This document shows positions 38,429 through 49,560 of a stretch of 64,000 nucleotides of DNA, in pieces. The position numbers and the translations under genes were made by a program. The stretch spans positions 806,001 through 870,000 of the forward strand of contig NZ_JAUSUP010000001.1 in the NCBI RefSeq assembly GCF_030814115.1, given 5' to 3'. This stretch comes from Alkalibacillus filiformis (GTDB lineage Bacteria; Bacillota; Bacilli; Bacillales; Alkalibacillaceae). Under the pieces are notes generated by a model. It made no database searches. It was given only the letters and a program-made list of their open reading frames with translations, and was not told the origin of the DNA. Numbering within the stretch: the first letter of the stretch is position 1; every line of letters starts with the position of its first letter.

Positions 38429-39970
38429 TTGTCTAAGCAGACTTTTATAAAAGGCGCCATTATATTAATAATCGCAGGGATGATCAGTCGTTTACTCGGT
38501 TTCGTTAATCGTATTGTGTTAGCTAGGTTGTTAGGAGAAGAAGGAATTGGCATTTACATGTTAACTTTACCTGCCTTATTTCTCATGATTACCTTATCTC
38601 AAATTGGGATTCCCGTAGCCGTTTCCAAATTAGTAGCAGAAGCGAATACGGAAAACAATAAACAAAGGATTTACCAAATTTTAAAGTTATCCTTTACGAT
38701 CACAATTTCATTAAGCCTAATTTTAACAACCCTCTTTTTAACCGCAGCACCATTTGTATCAAATTATTTAATTTTAGATGATCGAACATATTTACCAATG
38801 CTGATGATTAGCCCCATAATAATTATAATTGCAATCTCAGCAGTTTTAAGAGGCTATTTCCAAGGGTTGCAAAATATGAAGCCTCAAGCGACTTCACAAG
38901 TTATTGAACAAGTAGTGAGAATCGTTTTTGTGGTTATCATCGTTAAGATGATGTTACCTTATGGAATCACTCATGCTGCCGCTGGTGCTATGGTATCAAT
39001 CGTAATCGGTGAACTCGTGTCACTATTTTATATGTATTATTGCTTTAGGAAGCATAAAAGTTCGATTATTGACCTTACAGTTCATCAAGGGTTTAAGAAG
39101 ATGCGTTCTACACTAAATAGCATTTTACACATTGCGCTTCCTACAGCAGGTACACGTTTAATCGGATCAACAACATATTTTTTAGAACCGATTCTAGTCT
39201 CACAAAGTTTAATTATAGCCGGTTATACAATATCAGAGAGTACTAAGTTATACGGCCAATTAACAGGTTATGTGCTACCACTGTTACTTTTGCCGACGTT
39301 TATAACACATTCTCTATCGGTAGCTCTCATTCCTTCTATAAGTGAAGCGAATGCTTTAAAACATTATCAAACTGTACACTACCGAATAAGACAAGCATTA
39401 CGCCTGTCATTTGCTTCAGGTGGCATTGCGACGATCATCTTTCTACTTTTAGCTCCTGTCATATTGCAGCTCATGTACGGCAATGACAATGGTGCTAAGT
39501 TTTTGATGTTTATGGCACCTTTTTTCTTATTACTATATTTCCAAGCACCACTACAAGCCGCTTTACAAGCACTAGACTATGCGAAACACGCTATGATTAA
39601 CAGTTTAATTGGCGCTGTCGTAAAACTTGCTGTCTTATGGTTACTAGCTACAAAGCCCTCTTTCGGAATCGATGGTGTTGTTATTTCAATTGTTGTCGGC
39701 GTAATAGTTGTCACATTATTGCACTTCATCACACTATATAAACTCATAAAATTCAGGTTGCCTTTTTGGCTTTCATTTAGAATGATTACATTAGTTATTC
39801 TAGTTTACATCATGGGAACTAAAATAGAGTCTATCTTTATGACTGGAAGTGCATTATTCTCCACAATACTTATTATCATAACACTTTTATTTTTGTACAT
39901 CATTGGATTGTTCCTGTTTAAAATTGTATCAAAAGACGAATGGGAACAGCTTAAGAAGGGCCGGTTTTAA
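38429..39970 (+). CDS. spoVB: Stage V sporulation protein B (MVF/MATE-type lipid II flippase-like)
   Basis: The 513-residue protein has about 14 membrane helices and starts at TTG 38429, eight nt after GGTAGG. Family features include GMISRLLGFVNRIVLARLLGEEGIG-type N-terminus (residues 13-38) and LRGYFQGLQNMKPQATSQ. SpoVB is needed for spore cortex synthesis and is thought to move peptidoglycan precursors across the outer forespore membrane. Its stop codon overlaps the stop of the convergent DUF421 gene by 4 nt. Confidence 0.92.
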   Translation: MSKQTFIKGAIILIIAGMISRLLGFVNRIVLARLLGEEGIGIYMLTLPALFLMITLSQIGIPVAVSKLVAEANTENNKQRIYQILKLSFTITISLSLILTTLFLTAAPFVSNYLILDDRTYLPMLMISPIIIIIAISAVLRGYFQGLQNMKPQATSQVIEQVVRIVFVVIIVKMMLPYGITHAAAGAMVSIVIGELVSLFYMYYCFRKHKSSIIDLTVHQGFKKMRSTLNSILHIALPTAGTRLIGSTTYFLEPILVSQSLIIAGYTISESTKLYGQLTGYVLPLLLLPTFITHSLSVALIPSISEANALKHYQTVHYRIRQALRLSFASGGIATIIFLLLAPVILQLMYGNDNGAKFLMFMAPFFLLLYFQAPLQAALQALDYAKHAMINSLIGAVVKLAVLWLLATKPSFGIDGVVISIVVGVIVVTLLHFITLYKLIKFRLPFWLSFRMITLVILVYIMGTKIESIFMTGSALFSTILIIITLLFLYIIGLFLFKIVSKDEWEQLKKGRF

Positions 39971-40614
39971 TCTAACTTTTTGAAATCCATATAAATTGAG
40001 CCGTCTTCATGCATTTGTGCAACAGACACATTTGATATATCTTGCACCCCATAGTTTTGTAACTGATCTAATACTTGTTGTCGCGTAACGCCTTGTTGTT
40101 CTAAGGCTTCACCTTGAAACTCACCATCAATAATGATCGGATCAAAATAGTTTAAAGGGCTGTCCTGCTTTTGAAATACTGAGAGCTTGCCATTTGTTTC
40201 TAATACGGCAAGCTCTACTTCTTTTAATTGTAACGCCCCTTGCTGCCTCAATTGCACGAGAAGGTCGTCCATGTTATATCGCTGCCTTTTCATTTCTTTC
40301 TCATCAATTTCACCATTTCGAACGATAATTGATGGCGTGCCATCAAGAAGCATTCTCGCCTTATTACTCCTGAAAGAAACTTCTGCTGTTAACCTTTGAA
40401 TAATTAATAATACAAAGATCGGGGTTAACAATAAAAAGAAGGATTCTTCCGTTTGTTCAATAGAAAGAACCCCAACTTCTGCCATCATGATAAATACAAT
40501 TAAATCCATAATACTTAACTCACCGATCTCACGTTTACCCATTAACCGAAAAACCGCATAAATTGCTATATAAACACCTGCCGTGCGAACAATCAAGTTT
40601 ATTAGTTCTTCCAT
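39967..40614 (-). CDS. DUF421 membrane protein (YrbG/YetF-like)
   Basis: The 215-residue protein has three N-terminal membrane helices (about residues 5-75, with RLMGKREIGELSIMDLIVFIMMAE in the first loop) and a cytoplasmic alpha/beta domain (IIVRNGEIDEKEMKRQRYNMDDLL, LSVFQKQD). The likely start is ATG 40614, spaced 9 nt after GGAG; longer in-frame starts are badly spaced. Some family members are active in germination or membrane stress; no activity can be assigned here. Confidence 0.87.
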   Translation of the reverse strand: MEELINLIVRTAGVYIAIYAVFRLMGKREIGELSIMDLIVFIMMAEVGVLSIEQTEESFFLLLTPIFVLLIIQRLTAEVSFRSNKARMLLDGTPSIIVRNGEIDEKEMKRQRYNMDDLLVQLRQQGALQLKEVELAVLETNGKLSVFQKQDSPLNYFDPIIIDGEFQGEALEQQGVTRQQVLDQLQNYGVQDISNVSVAQMHEDGSIYMDFKKLD

Positions 40615-40687
40615 AATGTCCATCTCCGTTGATATATTCGCCTTTAGCATTTGCTATATAGATCAATTTATACGGAATAACTAGACT

Positions 40688-41968
40688 TTAGAAATAACGG
40701 ATTGCCATATAGATTGTTGCAATAACCAGTGACACAACGACTATGAACAAACCATATAACATAAATCGCACAAATGGGATTTTAACGCCATTTGTACTTG
40801 CAATCCCTGCAACGACGACGTTTGCGGAAGCTCCAAGTAATGTACCGTTCCCACCTAAACAAGCTCCTAGTGCAAGTGCCCACCACATTGGATCGATCGC
40901 TGTCATGCCAAACTCTTCTATTTCAAATAAGATTGGAATCATCGACGCCACATACGGGATATTATCGAGGAAACCGGATAATAGACCAGCTGACCACAAA
41001 ATAATAAATGTGGATTTAACAGTATCGCCTTCTGTTAAAGTGATAAAGGCCATGGCAATTTGATCTATAATTCCGGTCTGTTCTAATCCACCTACTAAGA
41101 CGAATAAGCCGATAAAAAAGAATAAAGTCGTCCACTCTACTTTTGCGAAAATTTGTTCACAATCGGCATATTTTTGCGATAGAAGTAAAAGAATTAACGC
41201 TCCAGCTAAAGCGACCGTCGTTAACTCAACATGAATAAACCCATGAAGAAGAAAACCTAAAATCGTTAAAACGAGTACAGTTAGAGATTGATATAGTAAT
41301 GGCGACTTTTTTAAAGTAGCATTAGGGTCTAAGTTCACTACCCCATCATTTCTCTGTTGATCTGCTTTAGCAAGCGTTCTTCCAAACATCAGTAATAATA
41401 GAACCATAGTAATAGCGAAAATAACAATGACAACAGGGGTTAGATGAATTATAAAAGACATAAACGTTAAATGCTCGACAGCTTGTCCGATCATAATATT
41501 AGGTGGATCTCCAATCATCGTCGCTGTTCCACCAACATTAGATGTGATAATGACCATGACAAGGTACGGAAAAGCTGGTAAGTTTAATTTTTTAATCATG
41601 TGTAAAAGAACTGGTACAAATAACAACACGGTCGTTACATTATCTAATAAAGCTGAACCAACAGCTGTGAATACACCTACCCAAATGAACAATGGTATAG
41701 CCCTTCCATCTACTCTTTGAATCATCCATAAAGCAATATACTCAAACACGCCTGTCCGCTGAGTAATCGTAATTAAAACCATCATTGAAAATAATAATAC
41801 GATTGTGCTCCAATCTACATAAGTGGTTAACGCACTATCAATTGTAAATATACCAAGCACTACTAATATAGCAGCCCCACATAAAGCGACTAGTGCTCGA
41901 TTAATTTGATCCAGTAATAAAAATATGTAACTAATTGCAAACACTGTAATAGCGATGATCGCTTCCAT
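40688..41968 (-). CDS. ArsB/NhaD-type ion transporter
   Basis: The 426-residue protein has 11 or 12 membrane helices. It carries the ion transporter superfamily motifs SALLDNVTTVLLFVPVLL and GGTATMIGDPPNIMIG in the first half and the pseudo-repeat LLSGFLDNIPYVASMIPIL and GACLGGNGTLLGASANVVVAG in the second. Such proteins move Na+/H+, arsenite or dicarboxylates, and substrate cannot be read from sequence. Start ATG 41968 follows AAGGGGAAATGAAC. It is inserted between the DUF421 and YrzE-like genes, where B. subtilis has none; with mrp it hints at cation handling. Confidence 0.88.
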   Translation of the reverse strand: MEAIIAITVFAISYIFLLLDQINRALVALCGAAILVVLGIFTIDSALTTYVDWSTIVLLFSMMVLITITQRTGVFEYIALWMIQRVDGRAIPLFIWVGVFTAVGSALLDNVTTVLLFVPVLLHMIKKLNLPAFPYLVMVIITSNVGGTATMIGDPPNIMIGQAVEHLTFMSFIIHLTPVVIVIFAITMVLLLLMFGRTLAKADQQRNDGVVNLDPNATLKKSPLLYQSLTVLVLTILGFLLHGFIHVELTTVALAGALILLLLSQKYADCEQIFAKVEWTTLFFFIGLFVLVGGLEQTGIIDQIAMAFITLTEGDTVKSTFIILWSAGLLSGFLDNIPYVASMIPILFEIEEFGMTAIDPMWWALALGACLGGNGTLLGASANVVVAGIASTNGVKIPFVRFMLYGLFIVVVSLVIATIYMAIRYF

Positions 41969-42119
41969 GTTCATTTCCCCTTTTAACTTTCTGTCCTTAT
42001 AAAATAAATACGTCTTTTTCATAAGAAACATGCATAGTTTTATACCAATAGGACAACAATGGACAGCTTATGCTTTGTCTTAAGTAGTTAGGCACAAATT
42101 GTTAAAGGGGGAATTTTTC

Positions 42120-42500
42120 ATGAATGAGCGTCTTAAAGCCACTTTTTACGGATTAACAGCTATTTTAGTACTTATGTTAGTTGCGAGTTTAGTATTTGCA
42201 TTATTTATTAATTTCGATTGGATGGCGACTAGTACACTTCAGTGGGTCACGTTTATTACAAGCATTCTTATAATGCTAATTGGTGGGATTATTTCTGGAA
42301 GGATGACACTTCATAAAGGTTGGGTGACAGGTGCTTTAGTTGGTGTGATCTATGTTGTGGGCATTATGCTTTATCAATTTTTAGCCCATGATTCATGGAT
42401 CCAAAGCTATCAAGTTCTTTATTTCTTAATATTCATCGTCGCTACAGTTACTGGTAGTATATTAGGTGTCAATATGCAAAGAAGAAGTGAAGCTTATTAG
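42120..42500 (+). CDS. TIGR04086 family membrane protein (YrzE-like)
   Basis: The 126-residue protein has four membrane helices with GGIISGRMTLHKGWVTGALVG in the second loop, the most conserved part of the family. ATG 42120 lies 7 nt after AAAGGGGGA; an in-frame TTG at 42099 is inside that site's upstream region. Position next to yajC matches B. subtilis yrzE. Function is unknown. Confidence 0.85.
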   Translation: MNERLKATFYGLTAILVLMLVASLVFALFINFDWMATSTLQWVTFITSILIMLIGGIISGRMTLHKGWVTGALVGVIYVVGIMLYQFLAHDSWIQSYQVLYFLIFIVATVTGSILGVNMQRRSEAY

Positions 42501-42570
42501 CGTTGATACACTAACAAACAAAACTTGGCGCAATCCCTTGTTCGACTTCTGTTGGGTTTAGCTTTAACCA

Positions 42571-42768
42571 CGCTCCATCAAAATGCTTCGCTTTCCGCGG
42601 GCACGGCTCGAGCCAGGTAACTTCATCGAAATTGCATCTTTGAAACTTGCACCGAGGAAGCCTGCTTCAAAGCATTGCTAGAAGACGCAGGAGCATCTCT
42701 CGTCCAAAAGCAGGGCCTGTGGGGTCTCGAGACTCGTGCTGTTCCCGCTGGAGTCTTCGCATTTTGAT
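42571..42768 (-). repeat. GC-rich long-hairpin repeat, copy 2 (with internal insertion)
   Basis: The copy is inverted relative to copy 1. Block B (42589-42614) and block A (42713-42755) are identical to copy 1. The terminal stem is different in sequence but also perfectly paired: ATCAAAATGC (42577-42586) with GCATTTTGAT (42759-42768). Between the blocks lie about 98 nt instead of 18, including TTGCACCGAGGAAGC (42647-42661), shared with 25346-25360, and a nested CTTTGAA/TTCAAAG pair. Weak outer pairing continues to about 42551 and 42792. No protein is supported in 42501-42969. Confidence 0.8.
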
Positions 42769-42802
42769 TCCGCTTAGCGCTGCTAATCTAACACAAAAGT
42801 TT

Positions 42803-42830
42803 CTAATTCTACAAAACAGAATTAGTTTTT
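42803..42830 (+). terminator. Terminator downstream of the repeat
   Basis: CTAATTCT (42803-42810) pairs with AGAATTAG (42818-42825) and is followed by five T residues; it would end transcripts from the YrzE-like gene running through the repeat. Confidence 0.7.
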
Positions 42831-42969
42831 CTCTTTCACCTTCAGAGAGTTTATCAATTGACTTCTACATATACTTCTGACCACGATTTATATTCACACT
42901 TAGTAAACTCCCAACCATAAATAGTCATAGCATCCATTTATAGAAAGAAACTAACTTTAGAGATAAATA

Positions 42970-43000
42970 AAAAACAGGTTGGAATGTCCAACCTGTTTTT
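42970..43000. terminator. Terminator after yajC
   Basis: AACAGGTTGGA (42973-42983) and TCCAACCTGTT (42987-42997) form a perfect stem with a 3-nt loop; T runs flank both sides, so it may act in both directions. Confidence 0.88.
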
Positions 43001-43001
43001 A

Positions 43002-43259
43002 TTATGCTTTCTTTTCACGAACTGAGGTACGATCGTATGTAAGCTTCTGTCCTTCATTGACCTCTAATACTACTGTACCTTCATCTAAGGCATGTACAGT
43101 ACCATGCATACCACCAATTGTGATGATTTCATCACCTTTTTGTAGGTTGTTTTGCATCTCTGTAATTTGCTTTTGACGCTTTTGTTGTGGACGAATTAAA
43201 ATAGCCCAGAACAATAGAACAAATAATAAGATTGGCATTAACGTCATTAGTAAATCCAT
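43002..43259 (-). CDS. yajC: Preprotein translocase subunit YajC
   Basis: The 85-residue protein has one N-terminal membrane helix (about residues 5-22) and the conserved RPQQKRQKQITEMQNNLQKGDEI-type loop (residues 26-48) followed by IGGMHGTV. It associates with SecDF in the translocase. It is the last gene of the ruv-queA-tgt-yajC group. Confidence 0.94.
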   Translation of the reverse strand: MDLLMTLMPILLFVLLFWAILIRPQQKRQKQITEMQNNLQKGDEIITIGGMHGTVHALDEGTVVLEVNEGQKLTYDRTSVREKKA

Positions 43260-43276
43260 CTATTACGACCTCCTTT

Positions 43277-45455
<2,179 letters not shown>

Positions 45456-45472
45456 TGTTGCGACACTTCCTT

Positions 45473-45673
45473 CTATTTAAACCTACCAAATAACATAAAA
45501 AGGACACTTAATATAATACTAACGACAATTGATGTTACGATTGGAAAATAAATGGTTGTATTTCCTGTTCTAAACGTAAGATCACCAGGCAACCTACCAA
45601 TAAAACTCCAAATAATACCGATTATAATAAAAAGTACCCCTAACAAAATAAATAACTTTCCTAAACTCGTCAA
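45473..45673 (-). CDS. DUF2905 family small membrane protein
   Basis: The 66-residue protein has two membrane helices with the linker [22 protein letters not shown], which is the DUF2905 signature. Function is unknown. It overlaps the ruvB stop by 4 nt (45670-45673) and precedes queA, so it is translationally coupled within the operon. Confidence 0.88.
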   Translation of the reverse strand: MTSLGKLFILLGVLFIIIGIIWSFIGRLPGDLTFRTGNTTIYFPIVTSIVVSIILSVLFMLFGRFK

Positions 45674-46671
45674 GTTTCATGAACCTCCCGCTCAAAATGT
45701 TCATACGCTTTATGAGTTGCCACTCGACCTCTTGGTGTACGTTGCACATAACCTTGTTGTAATAAAAATGGTTCATACACATCTTCAATTGTTTGCGATT
45801 CTTCGCCAATTGTTGCAGATAAAGTATCTAAACCGACTGGTCCACCTTTAAATTGATCGATAATACTTAACAAGTATTTATGATCAATATGATCTAAACC
45901 AGATGCATCGACTTGTAACATCGATAGCGCTTTTTGAGCACTGTTAAACGTAATCGTTATTTCACGATTTACTTGCGATAAATCTCTAACTCTTTTGAGT
46001 AAACGATTGGCTATACGCGGTGTACCTCTTGACCTTGAGGCGATTTCTGTTGCTGCTTCTTGTTCAATTTCATAATCAAATACATTCGCCGTTCGATGAA
46101 TAATCGAACATAAATCAATTTCATTATAAAACTCTAATCGGCTTAAAACACCGAAACGATCTCGTAATGGCGCTGACAATAAACCTGCTCTTGTCGTTGC
46201 TCCAACTAATGTGAAAGGTGGCAAATCAAGTCTCACGGACCTTGCGGCATCACCTTGTCCGATGACAATGTCTAAAACATAATCTTCCATAGCCGGATAT
46301 AAAATTTCTTCAACAGACCTTGGCAAGCGGTGAATTTCATCAATAAAGAGTACGTCTCCTGCTTCAAGAGAAGATAAGATTGCAGCTAGATCTCCCGCTC
46401 GTTCAATTGCAGGACCTGACGTTGTTCTAAATTGTACTCCCATTTCTTCAGCTATAATCGAAGCCAATGTCGTTTTACCGAGACCTGGAGGCCCATAAAG
46501 GAGCACGTGGTCTAAAGGTTCTTCACGCATTTTGGCTGCCTCAATAAAAACCTTTAAATTTTCTTTTGTTTTTTCCTGACCAATATATTGAGCTAGGTTT
46601 GAAGGTCGTAAACTTTGCTCTACTTGTGAGTCTTCCCATTGTGCTTCACTTGAAACCATTCTTTCATCCAT
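45670..46671 (-). CDS. ruvB: Holliday junction branch migration ATPase RuvB
   Basis: The 333-residue AAA+ motor has Walker [15 protein letters not shown], Walker [11 protein letters not shown], sensor 1 [20 protein letters not shown] and the C-terminal winged helix [13 protein letters not shown]. With RuvA it migrates Holliday junctions. It lies 12 nt after ruvA and shares its LexA-controlled promoter region. Confidence 0.97.
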   Translation of the reverse strand: MDERMVSSEAQWEDSQVEQSLRPSNLAQYIGQEKTKENLKVFIEAAKMREEPLDHVLLYGPPGLGKTTLASIIAEEMGVQFRTTSGPAIERAGDLAAILSSLEAGDVLFIDEIHRLPRSVEEILYPAMEDYVLDIVIGQGDAARSVRLDLPPFTLVGATTRAGLLSAPLRDRFGVLSRLEFYNEIDLCSIIHRTANVFDYEIEQEAATEIASRSRGTPRIANRLLKRVRDLSQVNREITITFNSAQKALSMLQVDASGLDHIDHKYLLSIIDQFKGGPVGLDTLSATIGEESQTIEDVYEPFLLQQGYVQRTPRGRVATHKAYEHFEREVHET

Positions 46672-46683
46672 TTCTACTCACCC

Positions 46684-47292
46684 TTAACGCATTAGTAATT
46701 GTAGACCGTGTTTTACAAGGTCGTCGGTTGAATTAGTTTGTTGTGCTTTTAGTTGAGGTGCTATTTTATCTAATTCTCTCTTTGTATAACCTAGAGCTAA
46801 TAAGGCCTCGATCGCCTCATCATAAAGTTGATGGTTACTCGGTGCTATTTCTGTTTCAATCGTTAAAATGTCATCTGAACTAACTTGCATCCACTCATCG
46901 ACTTTACCTTTCAAGTCTAAAATCATTTGACGAGCTGTTTTCTTACCAACACCAGGAAACTTCGTTAAATAAGCATCATTTTCTTGTTCAATAGCTTTAG
47001 CAAAGTCTTGTACAGTCGTCTGGCTGACTATGCTTAGGGCATTTTTAGGGCCAATCCCCGAAACGTTTAATAGCTTTTTGAATAAATCTTTTTCTTCACT
47101 AAGCTTAAATCCATATAGCATCTGTGTATCTTCTCTAACATAAAAATATGTATATACTTTAACAACCTCTTCTATTTTCGTTTGGAACCTTAACGGGTTA
47201 GGGCACCAAATTTCATAACCAATTCCTGAAACATCAATCACAATATAATCTTCTGTTACACTTTTAAGCTCACCTTCAATATATGAATACAT
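46684..47292 (-). CDS. ruvA: Holliday junction DNA helicase subunit RuvA
   Basis: The 202-residue protein has an N-terminal OB fold (MYSYIEGELKSVTEDYIVIDV), tandem helix-hairpin-helix motifs (LLNVSGIGPKNALSI, LTKFPGVGKKTARQMILDLKGK) and a C-terminal RuvB-binding domain (EAIEALLALGYTKRELDK). It binds four-way junctions as a tetramer. A LexA-type site lies 20 nt upstream. Confidence 0.96.
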   Translation of the reverse strand: MYSYIEGELKSVTEDYIVIDVSGIGYEIWCPNPLRFQTKIEEVVKVYTYFYVREDTQMLYGFKLSEEKDLFKKLLNVSGIGPKNALSIVSQTTVQDFAKAIEQENDAYLTKFPGVGKKTARQMILDLKGKVDEWMQVSSDDILTIETEIAPSNHQLYDEAIEALLALGYTKRELDKIAPQLKAQQTNSTDDLVKHGLQLLMR

Positions 47293-47311
47293 AGTGTTCC
47301 CCCTACTTCTA

Positions 47312-47325
47312 TGAACAAACGTTCT
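47312..47325. promoter_or_regulatory. LexA (SOS) operator upstream of ruvAB
   Basis: TGAACAAACGTTCT matches 12 of 14 positions of the Bacillus LexA consensus CGAACRNRYGTTYC, including both half sites GAAC and GTTC. B. subtilis ruvA belongs to the LexA regulon, so DNA-damage induction of the ruvAB group is expected. Confidence 0.75.
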
Positions 47326-47382
47326 CTTTATCAGTTTAACATGACTTCATTCATTCGTCCTTAATTTCATAATACTTAAACA

Positions 47383-47409
47383 GAAAAAACCTCCCCAAAT
47401 AGAGGAGGA
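47383..47409 (-). terminator. Terminator after yebC
   Basis: On the minus strand CCTCC pairs with GGAGG across a short loop with flanking wobble pairs, followed by six T residues. Confidence 0.8.
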
Positions 47410-47433
47410 TTAAAACAACCTTATAAAACAGAC

Positions 47434-48153
47434 TTATTGCATATTATGGTGAACTTCTTGAACATCATCTAAATCTTCAAGCATATCAATTAATTTTTCC
47501 ATATCTTCTTTGTGTTCATTACTAATTGGTGTGTAATTATCAGCAACCATCGTTAATTCTGCAGCTGCAGTCGTATACTGTTTTGTAATGGTGTTACGAA
47601 CTGGTTCGAAGTCTGCTGGATCTGTAAATAATTCAAATACTTCTTCATTTGATTCAATTTCCTCACAGCCAGCTTCAATAGCCTCTAGCATGAACTCATC
47701 TTCATCCACTTCGATATGAGAACGTTCGATTACGATATAACCTTTGCGGTGAAACATAAACGAAACACAGCCATTTTCACCTAGGTTACCATTATTTTTA
47801 TTGAAAGCGTGACGAACTTCTGATGCTGTGCGGTTTTTATTATCAGTTAATACATCCACCATAACAGCGACACCGCCAGGACCATATCCTTCGTAAGTGA
47901 ACTCTTCATAATTTTCACCATCAAGATTACCTGTCGCTTTTTTGATCGCTCGTTCTATATTTTCATTTGGCATATTATTTGATTTAGCTTTATCTACAGC
48001 TAGTCTCAAGGCAGCATTAGTTTCTAAATCAGCTCCACCTTGTTTCGCTGCTACATAAATTTCTTTTGCTAATTTCATAAATAACTTGCCACGTTTAGCA
48101 TCTTTTGCATTCTTTTTATGCCTTATATTATGCCATTTTGAATGACCTGCCAT
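47434..48153 (-). CDS. yebC: YebC/PmpR family protein
   Basis: The 239-residue protein begins [20 protein letters not shown] and contains [19 protein letters not shown] and [21 protein letters not shown], the full YebC signature. The family was described as DNA-binding regulators; recent work links members to translation of difficult sequences on the ribosome. It corresponds to B. subtilis YrbC. It lies 20 nt downstream of an SDR gene. Confidence 0.94.
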   Translation of the reverse strand: MAGHSKWHNIRHKKNAKDAKRGKLFMKLAKEIYVAAKQGGADLETNAALRLAVDKAKSNNMPNENIERAIKKATGNLDGENYEEFTYEGYGPGGVAVMVDVLTDNKNRTASEVRHAFNKNNGNLGENGCVSFMFHRKGYIVIERSHIEVDEDEFMLEAIEAGCEEIESNEEVFELFTDPADFEPVRNTITKQYTTAAAELTMVADNYTPISNEHKEDMEKLIDMLEDLDDVQEVHHNMQ

Positions 48154-48173
48154 AGGTTCCCCTCCCTTTTATG

Positions 48174-48932
48174 CTACTTCGCTAAATCATAAACTTTATA
48201 CACTTTACCATTTTCTAAATTTTGTTGGTCGTTAATTAACGTTTGTAATAAGTCAGCGACTTCTTTTGGACTTCTTAATTGCCCTGTTTCTTTTAAATGT
48301 TTAAACGATTCGACATCTTTGAAATCGTCTTCGTTAGTTTCTCTAATTTCCCCTTGCATATCGGTATCCATAACACCAGGACTAAATGCGACATGCACAT
48401 CTGGAGCCTCTAACTCTTCTGCTTCTAAAGCCGCTGTTTCAGTATATTTATTAATCGCAGCTTTAGTCGAGCTATACGCATTCCAACCATAAATGGCTTT
48501 TTCAGCTGCTCCAGATGTCACATTAATAACAGTCATACGATCAGCTCCACTATGAGCTTTCATTGTGTTAACGAGTAACATTGGTGCTGTTAAATTAAGT
48601 GAAACATGTTTAGCGATTTCGTGATTCTCTAAATTGCCGACAGCTCCCATCGGTGTTACCATACCCGCGTTGTTAACGATTAATAACTCATCCACTGTAT
48701 GTTTTTGTAACACTTTAACGATTTCATGCGCCGTATCATTTAACGATTCTAAATCACTTAAATCACATGAAAAATGGAAGTATGATTTTCGGTTTTCATT
48801 CGCCACATTTTTAAAGTCATTTGTCTTCCGTTTACGAGACACAGTAATGACATGATAATCGCCTTTTAACAAGTTTTTTGCTACTTCTTCTCCTAATCCT
48901 CTTGAAGCGCCAGTGACAATTGCAAATTTCAT
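48174..48932 (-). CDS. Short-chain dehydrogenase/reductase (benzil reductase YueD-like)
   Basis: The 252-residue NAD(P)-dependent oxidoreductase has the cofactor motif TGASRGLGEEVAK, NNAGMV, the catalytic SGAAEKAIYGWNAYSSTKAA (Ser, Tyr, Lys) and SPGVMDTDMQ. The sequence resembles the sepiapterin reductase/benzil reductase subgroup (YueD); substrate in the cell is unknown. ATG 48932 follows GGGGGA; an upstream extension is unsupported. It is not part of the B. subtilis order at this place, so it was probably acquired or moved. Confidence 0.85.
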   Translation of the reverse strand: MKFAIVTGASRGLGEEVAKNLLKGDYHVITVSRKRKTNDFKNVANENRKSYFHFSCDLSDLESLNDTAHEIVKVLQKHTVDELLIVNNAGMVTPMGAVGNLENHEIAKHVSLNLTAPMLLVNTMKAHSGADRMTVINVTSGAAEKAIYGWNAYSSTKAAINKYTETAALEAEELEAPDVHVAFSPGVMDTDMQGEIRETNEDDFKDVESFKHLKETGQLRSPKEVADLLQTLINDQQNLENGKVYKVYDLAK

Positions 48933-48998
48933 AAGTAAATCCCCCAGTTTTATGTATTTGAACAGGAGATTGATGATCCACCTCCTGTTCAACTGTTT

Positions 48999-49508
48999 TT
49001 AATATTTTCGATCTTCTATTCTGTTGTGAAACTCTCGATCAACCCAAACGGTAACATCTGTACGTCCAGTTTCATCCTCGACTACTTCCGTCACACGTTC
49101 AATGGCTTCAGTTTCAGTTGTTCGAGTTTTTAAATTAATGGCTACAAAAATATGATCGTCTTGTAATGAAATCCCTACTTGACGCACTTCATCTAAGTTC
49201 ATAATGCGATGATACAATTTACGTTCTTCTTCAATACGCTCTGATGCTTCTTCAGAAACGTGAGGACGTCCATCAGAATTATCTAATGTATCCTCAACTT
49301 CATCTCGTTCAAAATATTCATAAGGATTTTCATACATATTTAATCGAATCTTCTGCTCATCTGTCAACTGTTGATCTTGTTGCATTTGAGTAGACTGTTG
49401 ACTATTCGTTACACTGTCTTCATCTGAGTTAACTTTACCTGGATTAACATACGTACAAGCTGTTAAGGTAAAGACCAGCGTAGCCATTAAGGTTATTTGT
49501 TTGAACAT
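48999..49508 (-). CDS. YhcN/YlaJ family sporulation lipoprotein (CoxA-like)
   Basis: The 169-residue protein has a lipoprotein signal (MFKQITLMATLVFTLTACTY; Cys at residue 18 of the preferred start) and a YhcN/YlaJ domain (LDEVRQVGISLQDDHIFVAINLKTR, EVVEDETGRTDVTVWVDREF). ATG 49508 lies 6 nt after GGAGGTG. In B. subtilis coxA (yrbB) of this family is next to safA; here nadE lies between. It would be anchored in a spore membrane and may be cortex-associated. Confidence 0.85.
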   Translation of the reverse strand: MFKQITLMATLVFTLTACTYVNPGKVNSDEDSVTNSQQSTQMQQDQQLTDEQKIRLNMYENPYEYFERDEVEDTLDNSDGRPHVSEEASERIEEERKLYHRIMNLDEVRQVGISLQDDHIFVAINLKTRTTETEAIERVTEVVEDETGRTDVTVWVDREFHNRIEDRKY

Positions 49509-49560
49509 GGAAAACACCTCCGTTTCATTAGTTTGAAATGAGAGGTGTTACATCATGCAT

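Noticed and set aside
42647-42880. 77-codon frame in the second repeat
   Set aside because: It is read out of the repeat itself and continues into a terminator; no ribosome-binding site.
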